Source of the DNA: Rhodospirillales bacterium
GTDB lineage: Bacteria > Pseudomonadota > Alphaproteobacteria > Rhodospirillales > Casp-alpha2
Length of the DNA stretch: 64,000 nt
Assembly (NCBI GenBank): GCA_017644185.1
Contig: JAEPMA010000001.1
Coordinates: 434,001-498,000 of the forward strand
Direction: 5' to 3'
Shown piece after piece: positions 1-9,918 of the stretch; positions within the stretch are counted from its first letter, which is position 1, and each line of letters opens with the position of its first letter. The translations under genes and the position numbers were made by a program. Below the pieces are notes generated by a model that saw only the letters and a list, made by a program, of their open reading frames with translations, searched no databases and was not told the origin of the DNA.

Positions 1-145
1 AGGTATGCACGCATCAGCTGACCCCTTCGACGTTGATATCAAAGGTTAGCATGGTCATGTCTCATTGAGAATTCCCGTGGGTGCGCTAAGCTCGCGGTCA
101 CAAATAAGGCGAATTTGCCAAAACAAGCTTAGGGAGCTGAAAACG

Positions 146-673
146 ATGGACGGAAACGTGCACCCGCACGACGCATGGTCGCGGGCACTCTTCAAACAAT
201 TCAAGGACTCGGGCGTCAGGCTGTTCAGCTATATCCCGGACGCGGGCAACGCGCGGCTGGTGGAACTGGCTGACGAAGACAACGAGACCCGCACCGTGCT
301 GCTGACGACAGAGGAAGAGGGTGTTTCGCTGGCCGCCGGCGCCGATCTGGTCGGCTCAAAGGCCGTGCTGATGATGCAGTCGTCGGGCGTCGGCAACTGC
401 CCGAATTTCCTGTCGTTCGTGAAAGGCGGCAACTTTCCGATTCTGATGATGGTCTCCATGCGCGGCGATTACGGCGAACAGAATCCCTGGCAGTACCCGA
501 TGGGTGAGGCGGTTGAGCCGATCCTCGAAGCCATGGGCGTGCTGGTGTTCAAGGTTGAACGTGCCGATGAACTGGAGGCGGCCGCGACTGCGGCGCTGGA
601 TACCGCATTTAAGGCCGGGAAGTCGGCGGCACTTGTGCTGAGCCAGAAATTCCTCGGCGCCAAGGGTTTCTAA
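146..673 (+). CDS. TPP-dependent sulfopyruvate decarboxylase-like, alpha subunit
   Basis: Protein of 175 aa matching the N-terminal (pyrimidine-binding) half of TPP-dependent 2-oxoacid decarboxylases. The segment TTEEEGVSLAAGADL carries the expected TPP-activating glutamate, and SSGVGNCPN follows. The next gene supplies the pyrophosphate-binding half, the split seen in ComD/ComE sulfopyruvate decarboxylase; phosphonopyruvate decarboxylase is normally one fused chain. Expected reaction: sulfopyruvate (or a similar 2-oxoacid) to the aldehyde plus CO2, in the cytoplasm. The ATG at 146 was chosen because AGGGAG lies at 131-136; the frame stays open back to 65 without a better ribosome site. It lies 15 bases before the beta gene. 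Family call is firm; substrate is inferred. Confidence 0.8.
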   Translation: MDGNVHPHDAWSRALFKQFKDSGVRLFSYIPDAGNARLVELADEDNETRTVLLTTEEEGVSLAAGADLVGSKAVLMMQSSGVGNCPNFLSFVKGGNFPILMMVSMRGDYGEQNPWQYPMGEAVEPILEAMGVLVFKVERADELEAAATAALDTAFKAGKSAALVLSQKFLGAKGF

Positions 674-688
674 GGGGAGGGTGAATAG

Positions 689-1270
689 ATGACCGAGATT
701 ACTTTGAACCGCATCGGCGCATTGCCGCAGATTTTCCCGAAACCCGATGACTACCTGTTCGTGACCGGCCTTGCCGGCCCGGCCCGCGACGCCGCCGCGC
801 TGACGAACGACGGCGCCAACATGTTCACGATGGCGGGCTGCATGGGTGCGGCCATGACCATGGGGCTTGGCATGGCTTTAGGGGCACCCGACCGTAACGT
901 TGTCGTCATCGCCGGCGACGGCGAGATGATGATGAACATCGGTTCGATGGCGACCATCGCCAGCCAGGCGCCGAAGAACCTGACCGTGGTATGTGTCGAC
1001 AACGGCGGGCACGGCGAAACCGGCGGCCAGGACGGCCATACGTCAGTCAGGACCAACCTTGCCAAGGTCGCAGAAGGTTTCGGCATTCAGCACATCCTGA
1101 CGGTTTCATCGGAAGCAGGTCTAAAGGATGCCGCCGAGTTCGTGAAATCCGGTGATGGGCCGCGCTTTCTGTGGCTCCGCGTCATGGCGGGTGAACCGAC
1201 CAAGTTCAAACGCAACATGAACCCGGCCGAATGCCGGGTGCGGTTTAAGACCGCTTTCGCAAACGTGTGA
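689..1270 (+). CDS. TPP-dependent sulfopyruvate decarboxylase-like, beta subunit
   Basis: 193 aa, the C-terminal TPP-pyrophosphate-binding half. GDGEMMMN followed by VDNGGHGETGG forms the GDG...N motif that binds Mg-TPP. AGGGGAGGG just before the ATG is a strong ribosome site, and the gene follows the alpha subunit closely, so the two are probably cotranscribed and form an alpha/beta enzyme. ComE is the closest named relative; phosphonopyruvate decarboxylase and other short TPP enzymes are alternatives. No sulfolactate or sulfoacetaldehyde gene (xsc, comC) is visible beside it, so the pathway is unassigned. Confidence 0.8.
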   Translation: MTEITLNRIGALPQIFPKPDDYLFVTGLAGPARDAAALTNDGANMFTMAGCMGAAMTMGLGMALGAPDRNVVVIAGDGEMMMNIGSMATIASQAPKNLTVVCVDNGGHGETGGQDGHTSVRTNLAKVAEGFGIQHILTVSSEAGLKDAAEFVKSGDGPRFLWLRVMAGEPTKFKRNMNPAECRVRFKTAFANV

Positions 1271-1276
1271 ATTGAG

Positions 1277-1373
1277 CCCCTCACCCGGCTCGCGTTGCTC
1301 GCCACCCTCTCCCCCGGGAGAGGGATTGGGCCGCTAGGTCCCCTCTCCCTTGGGAGAGGGACAGGGTGAGGGG
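1277..1373 (+). repeat. Palindromic intergenic repeat, copy A
   Basis: A 97-bp element bounded by inverted ends CCCCTCACCC and GGGTGAGGGG. Inside are two CTCTCCC/GGGAGAGGG hairpins. It starts just after the beta-subunit stop. The reverse complement of the element at 1934-2033 aligns with it along nearly its whole length, including GGCTCGC, CTCGCCACCCTCTCCCC and the terminal GGGTGAGGGG. It looks like a REP/MITE-type non-coding repeat and could also end transcription from the upstream gene. Confidence 0.8.
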
Positions 1374-1472
1374 AATTCAGTTGTTGGGATTGATCTCCCT
1401 CAATGCTCTTTTTTTTAGCGTGTGGCATTGCTTTCAACTGAAAGCGTCCGCATTACGGAAAAGGAGGGCATT

Positions 1473-1925
1473 ATGCTTTTCGGAAATCCGTCACTGTTTA
1501 CCAGGATCGCGATCGGCAAGGGCGTCGGCTTCGTGCTCGGCATCATCGGCTTTTTCTTGCTGCCGTGGTTCTGGCCCGCCGTGCCGATGGAACTCAGGAT
1601 TGGATTCCTGTTTTGGTACGCAACCGTTGGTGCGATCATCGGCGTGTTCGGGGTCGTCACCTGGCATCCGGTATTTCACCTGCCCATGCCGTGGTGGTTC
1701 CGTGCTCCGTTGTTGGGGGCGTGGATGAACCTGTTGGTCGTGCTGATCGCGCATACTGATCTGAGCGCCATGATGGCGGCGGGCTTCGGCGCGGACAGTG
1801 TGTTGAATTCAGCCTACTGGTTGATCGTCGAGGGTGCGCTCGTCGGCCTGCTGATCGGGTATCTGTGTACGAAATTCGGCGGCGAGGGGAAGGGGACAGT
1901 CGACGTGATGTCGAAGTCGGAATGA
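1473..1925 (+). CDS. Small multi-pass membrane protein of unknown function
   Basis: 150 aa. ATG at 1473 follows AAGGAGGG, a near-ideal ribosome site, so the earlier in-frame ATG at 1422 is unlikely. About four hydrophobic segments are visible: IGKGVGFVLGIIGFFLLPWF, the stretch around WYATVGAIIGVFGVV, the LLGAWMNLLVVLIAH region, and LIVEGALVGLLIGYL near the C-terminus. The tail is short and polar. Nothing identifies a substrate or family. The gene sits alone between two inverted copies of the same palindromic repeat (1277-1373 and 1934-2033). Confidence 0.7.
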   Translation: MLFGNPSLFTRIAIGKGVGFVLGIIGFFLLPWFWPAVPMELRIGFLFWYATVGAIIGVFGVVTWHPVFHLPMPWWFRAPLLGAWMNLLVVLIAHTDLSAMMAAGFGADSVLNSAYWLIVEGALVGLLIGYLCTKFGGEGKGTVDVMSKSE

Positions 1926-1933
1926 GGCATATG

Positions 1934-2033
1934 CCCCTCACCCTGACCCTCTCCCGATGGGAGAGGGAACGCCTACGGCACGGCCCCTTTCCTTGGGGAG
2001 AGGGTGGCGAGCGTGAGCGAGCCGGGTGAGGGG
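1934..2033 (-). repeat. Palindromic intergenic repeat, copy B (inverted relative to A)
   Basis: A 100-bp element with the same terminal inverted repeats CCCCTCACCC/GGGTGAGGGG and internal CTCTCCC/GGGAGAGGG arms as copy A, in the opposite orientation. It begins 8 bases after the membrane-protein stop and ends 8 bases past the thiC stop, filling the convergent intergenic space. Its hairpins may serve as a bidirectional terminator for both genes. Confidence 0.8.
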
Positions 2034-2041
2034 GCTAGCCC

Positions 2042-4090
<2,049 letters not shown>

Positions 4091-4301
4091 GGTTAACGGC
4101 GGAATGTTCGGTTTTTTCAGCCTGTGGGTCAAGAGGTGCCTGGGGATATCCCCTTAAATCCCTGGAGATTCATGAGCGATAGAACGCTTTTTCGGCTGTA
4201 TGTGATCCAGACGGCGTCATGTGGCGTATAGCTTGTAGACCGTGAAGCAGCCCGCCCCCTGACGTCATCTCCCCCCTGTGGTTGCTTTCAGTCAAAACCA
4301 C
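4091..4301. other. Gene-free stretch upstream of an orphan hairpin
   Basis: Lies between the thiC leader and the perfect hairpin at 4302-4333. No convincing reading frame was found, and no tRNA or other known RNA motif was recognised. The leftmost part should hold the thiC promoter (minus strand). A plus-strand transcript starting here and ending at the hairpin would be an RNA of at most about 230 nt. Confidence 0.4.
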
Positions 4302-4340
4302 TTGAGCCGCCGGAAACCGCTCCGGCGGCTCAATTATTTC
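4302..4340 (+). terminator. Perfect 13-bp hairpin terminator with no obvious gene
   Basis: TTGAGCCGCCGGA (4302-4314), a six-base loop, then TCCGGCGGCTCAA (4321-4333) followed by TTATTT. All 13 pairs match. The T-rich tail is on the plus strand; on the minus strand the tail GTGGTTTTGAC is also somewhat T-rich. No gene is transcribed into it from either side: thiC runs away from it, and the histidine kinase starts 125 bases downstream. Confidence 0.75.
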
Positions 4341-4465
4341 CGGTCGCCTTTTGAACCCACCCTTCGCCTGATTGTCACAAAAGCGACACTGCCTTCACGT
4401 AGGGTGTCCGCATCAGCGGCGGCCGGCGGGCAAGCCGGGGCGACAAACAATACGGATGGCTGCCG

Positions 4466-5683
4466 GTGGGACAAAACCAAAAAATGACATACGCAACACC
4501 GACATCGCTCATTCCGGAAATCCCGCCTTCGTCGAGCAGGCATCGCTTTGATATGCATGATATCGCGCGTTATGTGCGTCCGGTGGCCCCTAAGGTCGCG
4601 GGTGTCGAGGCGATCGAGATTTTCAATCGGGATCCGACCCTGACTGCGATGCCGGTCATCGATGATGGCGAAGTCCTTGGTTTGCTGGCCCGCCAGAAAG
4701 TCTTTCTGAATTTCTCACGTCAATTTGGGCACGCGGTTTTCGCCCGACGCCCGGTATCGCGACTTATGTCCTCGTCGCCCCTGATCGTCGATGCGGGCAT
4801 GACGCTCGACGAGCTCCGGCACCGGGTTATCAATGAAGCGCCGACGGCGTTGGAAGATGGTTTCGTGATCACCAAGAGCGGGCGTTATTTTGGTATCGGC
4901 ACGTCATTGGGGGTCCTTAGATTGGGCATGGCGCAGACCGAAAGCCGGGCTCGTGAGTTGGCGGAGGCAAAAAAAGCCGCCGAACAGGCGAGCGCCGCGA
5001 AATCCCGTTTTCTGGCGAACATGAGCCACGAACTCCGCACGCCCCTGAATGCGATCATCGGATTTTCCGAAATGATCGCGACCGAAACATTAGGGCCGCA
5101 TCATTTGCCTCGGTACAAGGAATACGCTGAAGACATCAACGGTAGTGGCAGGCTGCTGCTCGACATTATCAACGACATTCTCGACATGTCGAAAATCGAG
5201 GCCGGGCATTTCATACTCGAATCGAACGCCGTCGAGGTATCACAAGTTGTTCAAGGGGCTGTCCGCCTCGTGGGCGACCGGGCAGGCAAGAAAGGCGTCG
5301 GCATTGACATCGAGATGCCGGATGGCCTGCCCGACGCTTGTGCCGATGTTCGCGCCGTTCGGCAGATCCTGTTGAATCTGCTCAGCAATGCCATCAAATT
5401 TTCAAGGCCCGGCACACGGATAACGGTGCATGTCTGTGTCATCCGGGAAGGATTAAAGATTGCCGTCTCTGATCAAGGGATCGGCATCTCTAAAGATGAT
5501 CTGAAACGGGTAAGCGATCCCTTCTTTCAAGTTGAGAATGAAATGACCCAAAAAGAGCAGGGGACCGGCCTTGGGCTTCCAATTGTCGTTTCTCTGGCCG
5601 ATCGTATGAACGCCAAATTTGATCTGGAGAGTGAAGAAGGAACCGGAACGCAGGCAACGTTGATATTGCCGCGGGCGGATTGA
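4466..5683 (+). CDS. CBS-like sensor histidine kinase
   Basis: 405 aa from a GTG at 4466, or 399 from an ATG at 4484; neither has a clear ribosome site. Residues ~45-150 resemble a CBS-pair or related ligand-binding module (AMPVIDDGEVLGLLAR, then RRPVSRLMSSSPLIVD, then DGFVITKSGRYFGIGT). A short coiled linker leads to the HisKA domain with phospho-acceptor His188 in MSHELRTPLNAIIGFSEM, then HATPase boxes NLLSNAIKFS, DQGIGIS and GTGLGLPIV. No transmembrane helix or signal peptide is seen, so it should be cytoplasmic. No response regulator adjoins; DivK at 20.3 kb is an untested possibility. Its 3' end nearly touches the convergent gene at 5688. Confidence 0.85.
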   Translation: MGQNQKMTYATPTSLIPEIPPSSSRHRFDMHDIARYVRPVAPKVAGVEAIEIFNRDPTLTAMPVIDDGEVLGLLARQKVFLNFSRQFGHAVFARRPVSRLMSSSPLIVDAGMTLDELRHRVINEAPTALEDGFVITKSGRYFGIGTSLGVLRLGMAQTESRARELAEAKKAAEQASAAKSRFLANMSHELRTPLNAIIGFSEMIATETLGPHHLPRYKEYAEDINGSGRLLLDIINDILDMSKIEAGHFILESNAVEVSQVVQGAVRLVGDRAGKKGVGIDIEMPDGLPDACADVRAVRQILLNLLSNAIKFSRPGTRITVHVCVIREGLKIAVSDQGIGISKDDLKRVSDPFFQVENEMTQKEQGTGLGLPIVVSLADRMNAKFDLESEEGTGTQATLILPRAD

Positions 5684-5687
5684 ACAG

Positions 5688-6182
5688 TTACTCCGCTGGC
5701 GCCGGAATACCCGCGCCTGCTTCGCCCGGTTGGGGCGGCATCAGGCCATCACCGCCGAGGTCGGCATCGGTAATCACTTCATCACCCCACTCGTCGAGAA
5801 TTTGGCGTTGGGTCTTGCGGAGCTGCTGCAGACGCCGCTCCGACATGACTTGAATGAACGACGCAATGACAGGGGGCAGCGACAGATACAGCATCCAGCC
5901 CATGCACGCCCCACCGTACATAACCGCCAAAGCGAACACATCGGTAAGCAGGGTAATTGCCTGGTCAAGGCTGTGATCACCGAACCACAAATCCATAAGA
6001 TAGGGAAACACGCCACAGAAATTCAGGCCGCCGACACAAAACGTGGCGGAGCGTTCTTCCGTCCTGTCCACGATCATGGCGACCAGGCCGGGCAGCATAC
6101 CAAAACCGAGCAGCATCACGGTTGGCAATGCCACAATCAGCAGCAGCATGAATATCAGCAGGCCCCAGATGACAACTCTCAT
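5688..6182 (-). CDS. Small membrane protein next to the kinase-like gene
   Basis: 164 aa, unknown family. The N-terminus is a strong hydrophobic stretch (WGLLIFMLLLIVALPTVMLL); further segments lie around residues 48-64 and 78-112. A charged region follows (SERRLQQLRKTQRQILDEWG), then a Pro/Gly/Ala-rich tail. Most likely an inner-membrane protein with a cytoplasmic C-terminus. It starts 13 bases after the kinase-like gene on the same strand, so the pair probably forms one transcript and may act together. Nothing in the sequence reveals its activity. Confidence 0.65.
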   Translation of the reverse strand: MRVVIWGLLIFMLLLIVALPTVMLLGFGMLPGLVAMIVDRTEERSATFCVGGLNFCGVFPYLMDLWFGDHSLDQAITLLTDVFALAVMYGGACMGWMLYLSLPPVIASFIQVMSERRLQQLRKTQRQILDEWGDEVITDADLGGDGLMPPQPGEAGAGIPAPAE

Positions 6183-6195
6183 ATCCGCTCCGCCC

Positions 6196-8238
6196 TCACA
6201 GAATTTCCGAGAAGAACATGATCGTTACCGCGATCATCGTTGTGATGATGGAGATGGTGGCGGCGGTCTTCTGCCCGGTTTTCTCCGCTTTCACCTGCAT
6301 TTCGTTGCCGCTGCCCTCGATATCCGAAATTTCGTTCGAACAAGCGCTGTATTCCTCAACCGCATCGGCGTAGCCGTCCTGATCTTCGCGCCGTTTCTCG
6401 GCGTTATCGATAAGATCGAACAAGTCCGGCAGGCTGCCCCGGCGGACGAGTTTCGGAATTTCCTTTTCTAGTTCACGTCGCGTGGTGCGACTGTGATAGG
6501 CGTTAATGGCCGGGCCGAGCAGGCCACCGACCCAACTTGCCAAGCCAAAAACCGGTTCGGCTTTCAGCTTCCATTGCAGAAAAGCCAGAAGGCTCAGCAT
6601 GCCTATGACGGCCGTACTTTCCTTAGTTGCCGCAATGGCGCGTAGGTGCGGGTGGATATCCTCCGAAAAACGCGCTGCGACAAATGCTGCGACGTGGCGG
6701 TCCATAGGTTTGTTGTGCGAGTCTGTGTGATTGGCGGCACGGTCCAGTGCCGGTAACAGCTGTTCGACCTCGATAATACCATCTTCGATGATGTGCGGGC
6801 TCTGGCACGATAGGCCGGGGTTTAACTCATAAAGGCAACGCTCGAGACCGAAGCCTGGATCGTTGTTCGCCAGCCATGCCTTGAGCTGCGCGAACATCTG
6901 TGAAATTTCGATGCTATCGAGGAAGTTCGCGCGGTCGCTCACCCAGAACTGATAGATTTCGCGTGTGATGATTTCGGTCAGGACCTGATAGTTGCCGTTG
7001 CGGATAATTTCCATCGCAAGCATCGGCCCAAATCCATCAAGGTATACTGAGATCCCTTTGTAACGGATCGGTCCGTACGGATCCATCGCCGCGCAGCACC
7101 TCGCGACCAGGTATTCTTCGGTCCCTTGGAAATCGTCCTTGTGAAAGTTGGCGGTATCGACAAATCCTTTGAGGGTTTCCGACAGATTCCCCTCGTTTAG
7201 TGAACGCTTCAACCAGGCATGGAAGGTCTCGTCCTTCAATAGGCGAACCGCTTCCGGAATTTGGCGATTAAAGGCGTGTGCGAGCGTGCGGACGTTGGTG
7301 TGGTCACGGCCCCCGAAGCGGAGCGGTGTGTCGCCCTTGCGTGCCGGTTTTTTCTGTTGCGGCGTTTGTTTGAGGCCATTGAGCCAGTTTGAAATCTCGT
7401 CGAGACCCCAGCGATCTGTCGGGATGTCCGATAGAAGGCCGCGAAGTGGCTCCAGCAGGGACAGTGGAATCCGGGCATTGCCGCAGATCGCGGCGTAACT
7501 TCCGAGATTGGTGCGGCGGAACAAGAGGTCCTCGCCCTTCATGCGTTCGATCGGATTGCCACCGAGCGTCAGAACAACGAGCGATGCGCCGAGCGCGTAC
7601 ATGTCGTCGACCGTGGACCCCGTGCCACGCCCGGCCGGGTTGGCGAGCGCACGTTCCAACGGTTCGTACATGAGCGGCTGGTCGAACCCCTCGGGTGCCG
7701 TCACGCAGTCGCCAAGAACGATCTCCTGCAAATCTTCATCGACAAAGTAAATGTTATCGGGCCGCACGGCACGGTGGGCCAGATTCAGCGAACGAATATG
7801 ACGCAGTCCGTCGACCATCGGCTGAATGACCTTACGGGGGATGTCGTATTCGGTAATCCGGGCCTGATTGTTGCGGATCTGGGTCAGCACGCGGCCGCCC
7901 ATCGGGCGTTCGTAAATGATAACCATCGTGCGCTGACCGATGATCGGCCAAAACACGGATTCATACTCGATCAACTCGAGCAATCCAGGTCCGGGATTTG
8001 CCTTGAACTGACGAATGGCCTTGTTGCGAAGCGGAATGCCCGGGGTGCAGACCAACGCAAAAAGATGACGTGACAGATCGTGTCGATCTTCCGCCATGAA
8101 CGCCTTGGCGTTCGGCGAATCCAAATCGGGCAACGGCTTATCGCCGTTCACCAAAAAGCGCTCACGAATAACGACCGACCCGCCACGTACGGGTGCAGGT
8201 TCGTTGATTTCGTCCGCGTCTATAGGCTGTTCTGCCAT
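6196..8238 (-). CDS. Protein-kinase-like (probable pseudokinase) membrane protein
   Basis: 680 aa from the ATG at 8238, preceded by TTAGGA. Residues ~45-330 follow the Ser/Thr-kinase order: hinge-like VIIYERPMGG, catalytic loop AHRAVRPDNIYF (155-162), LGDC where DFG is expected (176-178), YEPLERA, and DDMYALG for the DxWxxG helix. The catalytic HRD aspartate is alanine (HRA), DFG is GDC, no glycine-rich loop is clear and no VAIK lysine can be placed. Residues 330-570 are helical and unrecognised; hydrophobic segments lie near 595-625 and at the extreme C-terminus. Likely a membrane-tethered pseudokinase or atypical kinase. Cotranscribed with the membrane protein at 5688. Confidence 0.7.
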   Translation of the reverse strand: MAEQPIDADEINEPAPVRGGSVVIRERFLVNGDKPLPDLDSPNAKAFMAEDRHDLSRHLFALVCTPGIPLRNKAIRQFKANPGPGLLELIEYESVFWPIIGQRTMVIIYERPMGGRVLTQIRNNQARITEYDIPRKVIQPMVDGLRHIRSLNLAHRAVRPDNIYFVDEDLQEIVLGDCVTAPEGFDQPLMYEPLERALANPAGRGTGSTVDDMYALGASLVVLTLGGNPIERMKGEDLLFRRTNLGSYAAICGNARIPLSLLEPLRGLLSDIPTDRWGLDEISNWLNGLKQTPQQKKPARKGDTPLRFGGRDHTNVRTLAHAFNRQIPEAVRLLKDETFHAWLKRSLNEGNLSETLKGFVDTANFHKDDFQGTEEYLVARCCAAMDPYGPIRYKGISVYLDGFGPMLAMEIIRNGNYQVLTEIITREIYQFWVSDRANFLDSIEISQMFAQLKAWLANNDPGFGLERCLYELNPGLSCQSPHIIEDGIIEVEQLLPALDRAANHTDSHNKPMDRHVAAFVAARFSEDIHPHLRAIAATKESTAVIGMLSLLAFLQWKLKAEPVFGLASWVGGLLGPAINAYHSRTTRRELEKEIPKLVRRGSLPDLFDLIDNAEKRREDQDGYADAVEEYSACSNEISDIEGSGNEMQVKAEKTGQKTAATISIITTMIAVTIMFFSEIL

Positions 8239-8503
8239 CACACGCGTCCTAACAAGCGTTACGCCTGGCGCACATTCGCACACCGGGCACCTTGACCGAA
8301 AGAGTTTCTCTCCGGTTGACCCGCCTATTGAATCGTTAAATGTGCATATTCGCAAGCTTTTCCTGTGTTTTTACGGGATCATGGTTAACGCAGGAAGGCT
8401 TGGTTTTTGTGCAGGAGAAAGATTGAAATGAGCCCATCAGTGAAGGTGGAGGGGCGGGCGGCGGCTAAGCGAGCCATCCCCTCCTCTTGGTCAACCGTGC
8501 ACG
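8239..8503. other. Intergenic region between the kinase-like gene and purA
   Basis: No convincing gene. It should contain the promoter of the kinase-like operon on the minus strand. A TTAACCAT octamer, the half-site read by CtrA in alphaproteobacteria, lies on the minus strand at 8388-8381; one octamer can occur by chance. The purA terminator begins at 8504. Confidence 0.35.
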
Positions 8504-8535
8504 CATGAAAAAGCCATGTGATGCCCGGATGGCTT
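8504..8535 (-). terminator. Rho-independent terminator of purA
   Basis: On the minus strand AAGCCAT (8535-8529), an 11-base loop, ATGGCTT (8517-8511), then TTTTC. It lies about 70 bases past the purA stop in the direction of transcription. Confidence 0.6.
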
Positions 8536-8605
8536 CGTCACGCCGCGTGGGCCCGGTCTCGATATTGAATGGAATCCGAAAAAAGGCGTCGAACTCGCGG
8601 TTCGA

Positions 8606-9898
8606 CTAGTCTTCGAACGGATCGTGGACGAGGATTGTGTCGTCCCGCTCCGGACTCGTCGACAAAAGCGCCACCGGCGCGTCGATCAATTCCTCGATCC
8701 GCCGAATGTATTTGATCGCTGTCGCCGGCAGGTCGGCCCAAGAGCGCGCGCCTTGCGTGCTTTCATCCCAGCCTTCAAGGGTTTCGTAGATCGGCTTTAC
8801 CCGGCCCTGGCGCACGGTCGAGGCGGGGAGGTGATCGATCCGCTCTCCGTCGATTTCGTAACCGACACAGACGTTCAATTCCTTCAGGCCGTCGAGGACA
8901 TCCAGCTTGGTCAACGCGATACCCGTGATGCCGTTGACTTTGACAGACTGCCGAACAAGAACGGCATCGAACCAGCCGCAGCGGCGCTTGCGGCCGGTGA
9001 CGACACCGAACTCGCGGCCCCGTTCGCCGAGACGCTGGCCGATCTCCTCGGTCAACTCGGTCGGAAACGGGCCGGAACCGACGCGCGTCGTGTAGGCTTT
9101 GGTGATGCCGAGCACATAGTCGATCGCGCCGGGCCCCTGACCGGAGCCGATTGCGGCCTGGCCGGCGACGGTGTTGGACGAGGTCACGAACGGATAGGTG
9201 CCGTGATCGATGTCGAGCATCGTGCCCTGCGCGCCTTCGAAAAGGATTCGGTGGCCCTTGCGACGCATCTCGTCCAAGTCCTGCCAGACGGTCGTCGCAT
9301 ACGGCAGAAGCAGCGGCGCCATTTCGTTGAGTTCTTTCAAAAGGGCATCGCCGTCGACTTCCGGCATGCCCATGCCGCGGAGCAGAGCGTTGTGGTGGAA
9401 CAAAAGGGCGTCGACCTTATCCGCCAAGACGTCCGTGTCCGCTAGGTCGCCGACCCGGATTGCACGGCGGGCGGTTTTATCCTCGTAAGCCGGGCCGATG
9501 CCGCGCCCGGTGGTACCGATCTTGGCGCTGCCGGCGGCCTGTTCCCGCGCCTGGTCGAGGTTCTTGTGAAGCGGAAGGATCAACGCCGCATTCTCGGCGA
9601 TGCGCAGGTTTTCCGGCGTAACGACGACGCCGAGTTCCTTGATCTTCTCGATCTCGCTCATCAGCGCCCACGGGTCGACAACTACGCCGTTGCCGATGAT
9701 CGACAGTTTGCCTTTCCGAACAATGCCGGAGGGCAGGAGGCTTAGCTTATAGGTGACGCCATCGATGACCAGCGTGTGGCCGGCATTGTGGCCGCCCTGG
9801 AAGCGGACGACGACGTTTGCGCGTTCCGATAACCAGTCGACGATCTTGCCTTTACCTTCGTCACCCCATTGCGAGCCGATCACCACGACGTTGGCCAT
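8606..9898 (-). CDS. purA: Adenylosuccinate synthetase
   Basis: 430 aa, full length. Cytoplasmic enzyme joining IMP and aspartate with GTP hydrolysis to make adenylosuccinate for AMP synthesis. The N-terminal [18 protein letters not shown] is the GTP-binding and catalytic loop; the IMP-binding signature QEPRPGAG region and [10 protein letters not shown] are present. The ATG at 9898 follows AAGGAGA; the frame is open further upstream, but those residues do not belong to the family. It lies 20 bases after hisZ, so the two are probably cotranscribed, an arrangement seen in other alphaproteobacteria. Confidence 0.97.
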   Translation of the reverse strand: MANVVVIGSQWGDEGKGKIVDWLSERANVVVRFQGGHNAGHTLVIDGVTYKLSLLPSGIVRKGKLSIIGNGVVVDPWALMSEIEKIKELGVVVTPENLRIAENAALILPLHKNLDQAREQAAGSAKIGTTGRGIGPAYEDKTARRAIRVGDLADTDVLADKVDALLFHHNALLRGMGMPEVDGDALLKELNEMAPLLLPYATTVWQDLDEMRRKGHRILFEGAQGTMLDIDHGTYPFVTSSNTVAGQAAIGSGQGPGAIDYVLGITKAYTTRVGSGPFPTELTEEIGQRLGERGREFGVVTGRKRRCGWFDAVLVRQSVKVNGITGIALTKLDVLDGLKELNVCVGYEIDGERIDHLPASTVRQGRVKPIYETLEGWDESTQGARSWADLPATAIKYIRRIEELIDAPVALLSTSPERDDTILVHDPFED

Positions 9899-9918
9899 GC
9901 GAACTTTCTCCTTCGGAT

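Noticed and set aside
1-64. Possible divergent gene starting on the minus strand at position 14 (ATG preceded by GAAGGGG).
   Set aside because: Only four codons lie in the window, so nothing supports it beyond a ribosome-like site.
4278-4487. A 69-codon plus-strand frame before the histidine kinase.
   Set aside because: It crosses the perfect hairpin, has no ribosome site and looks non-coding.
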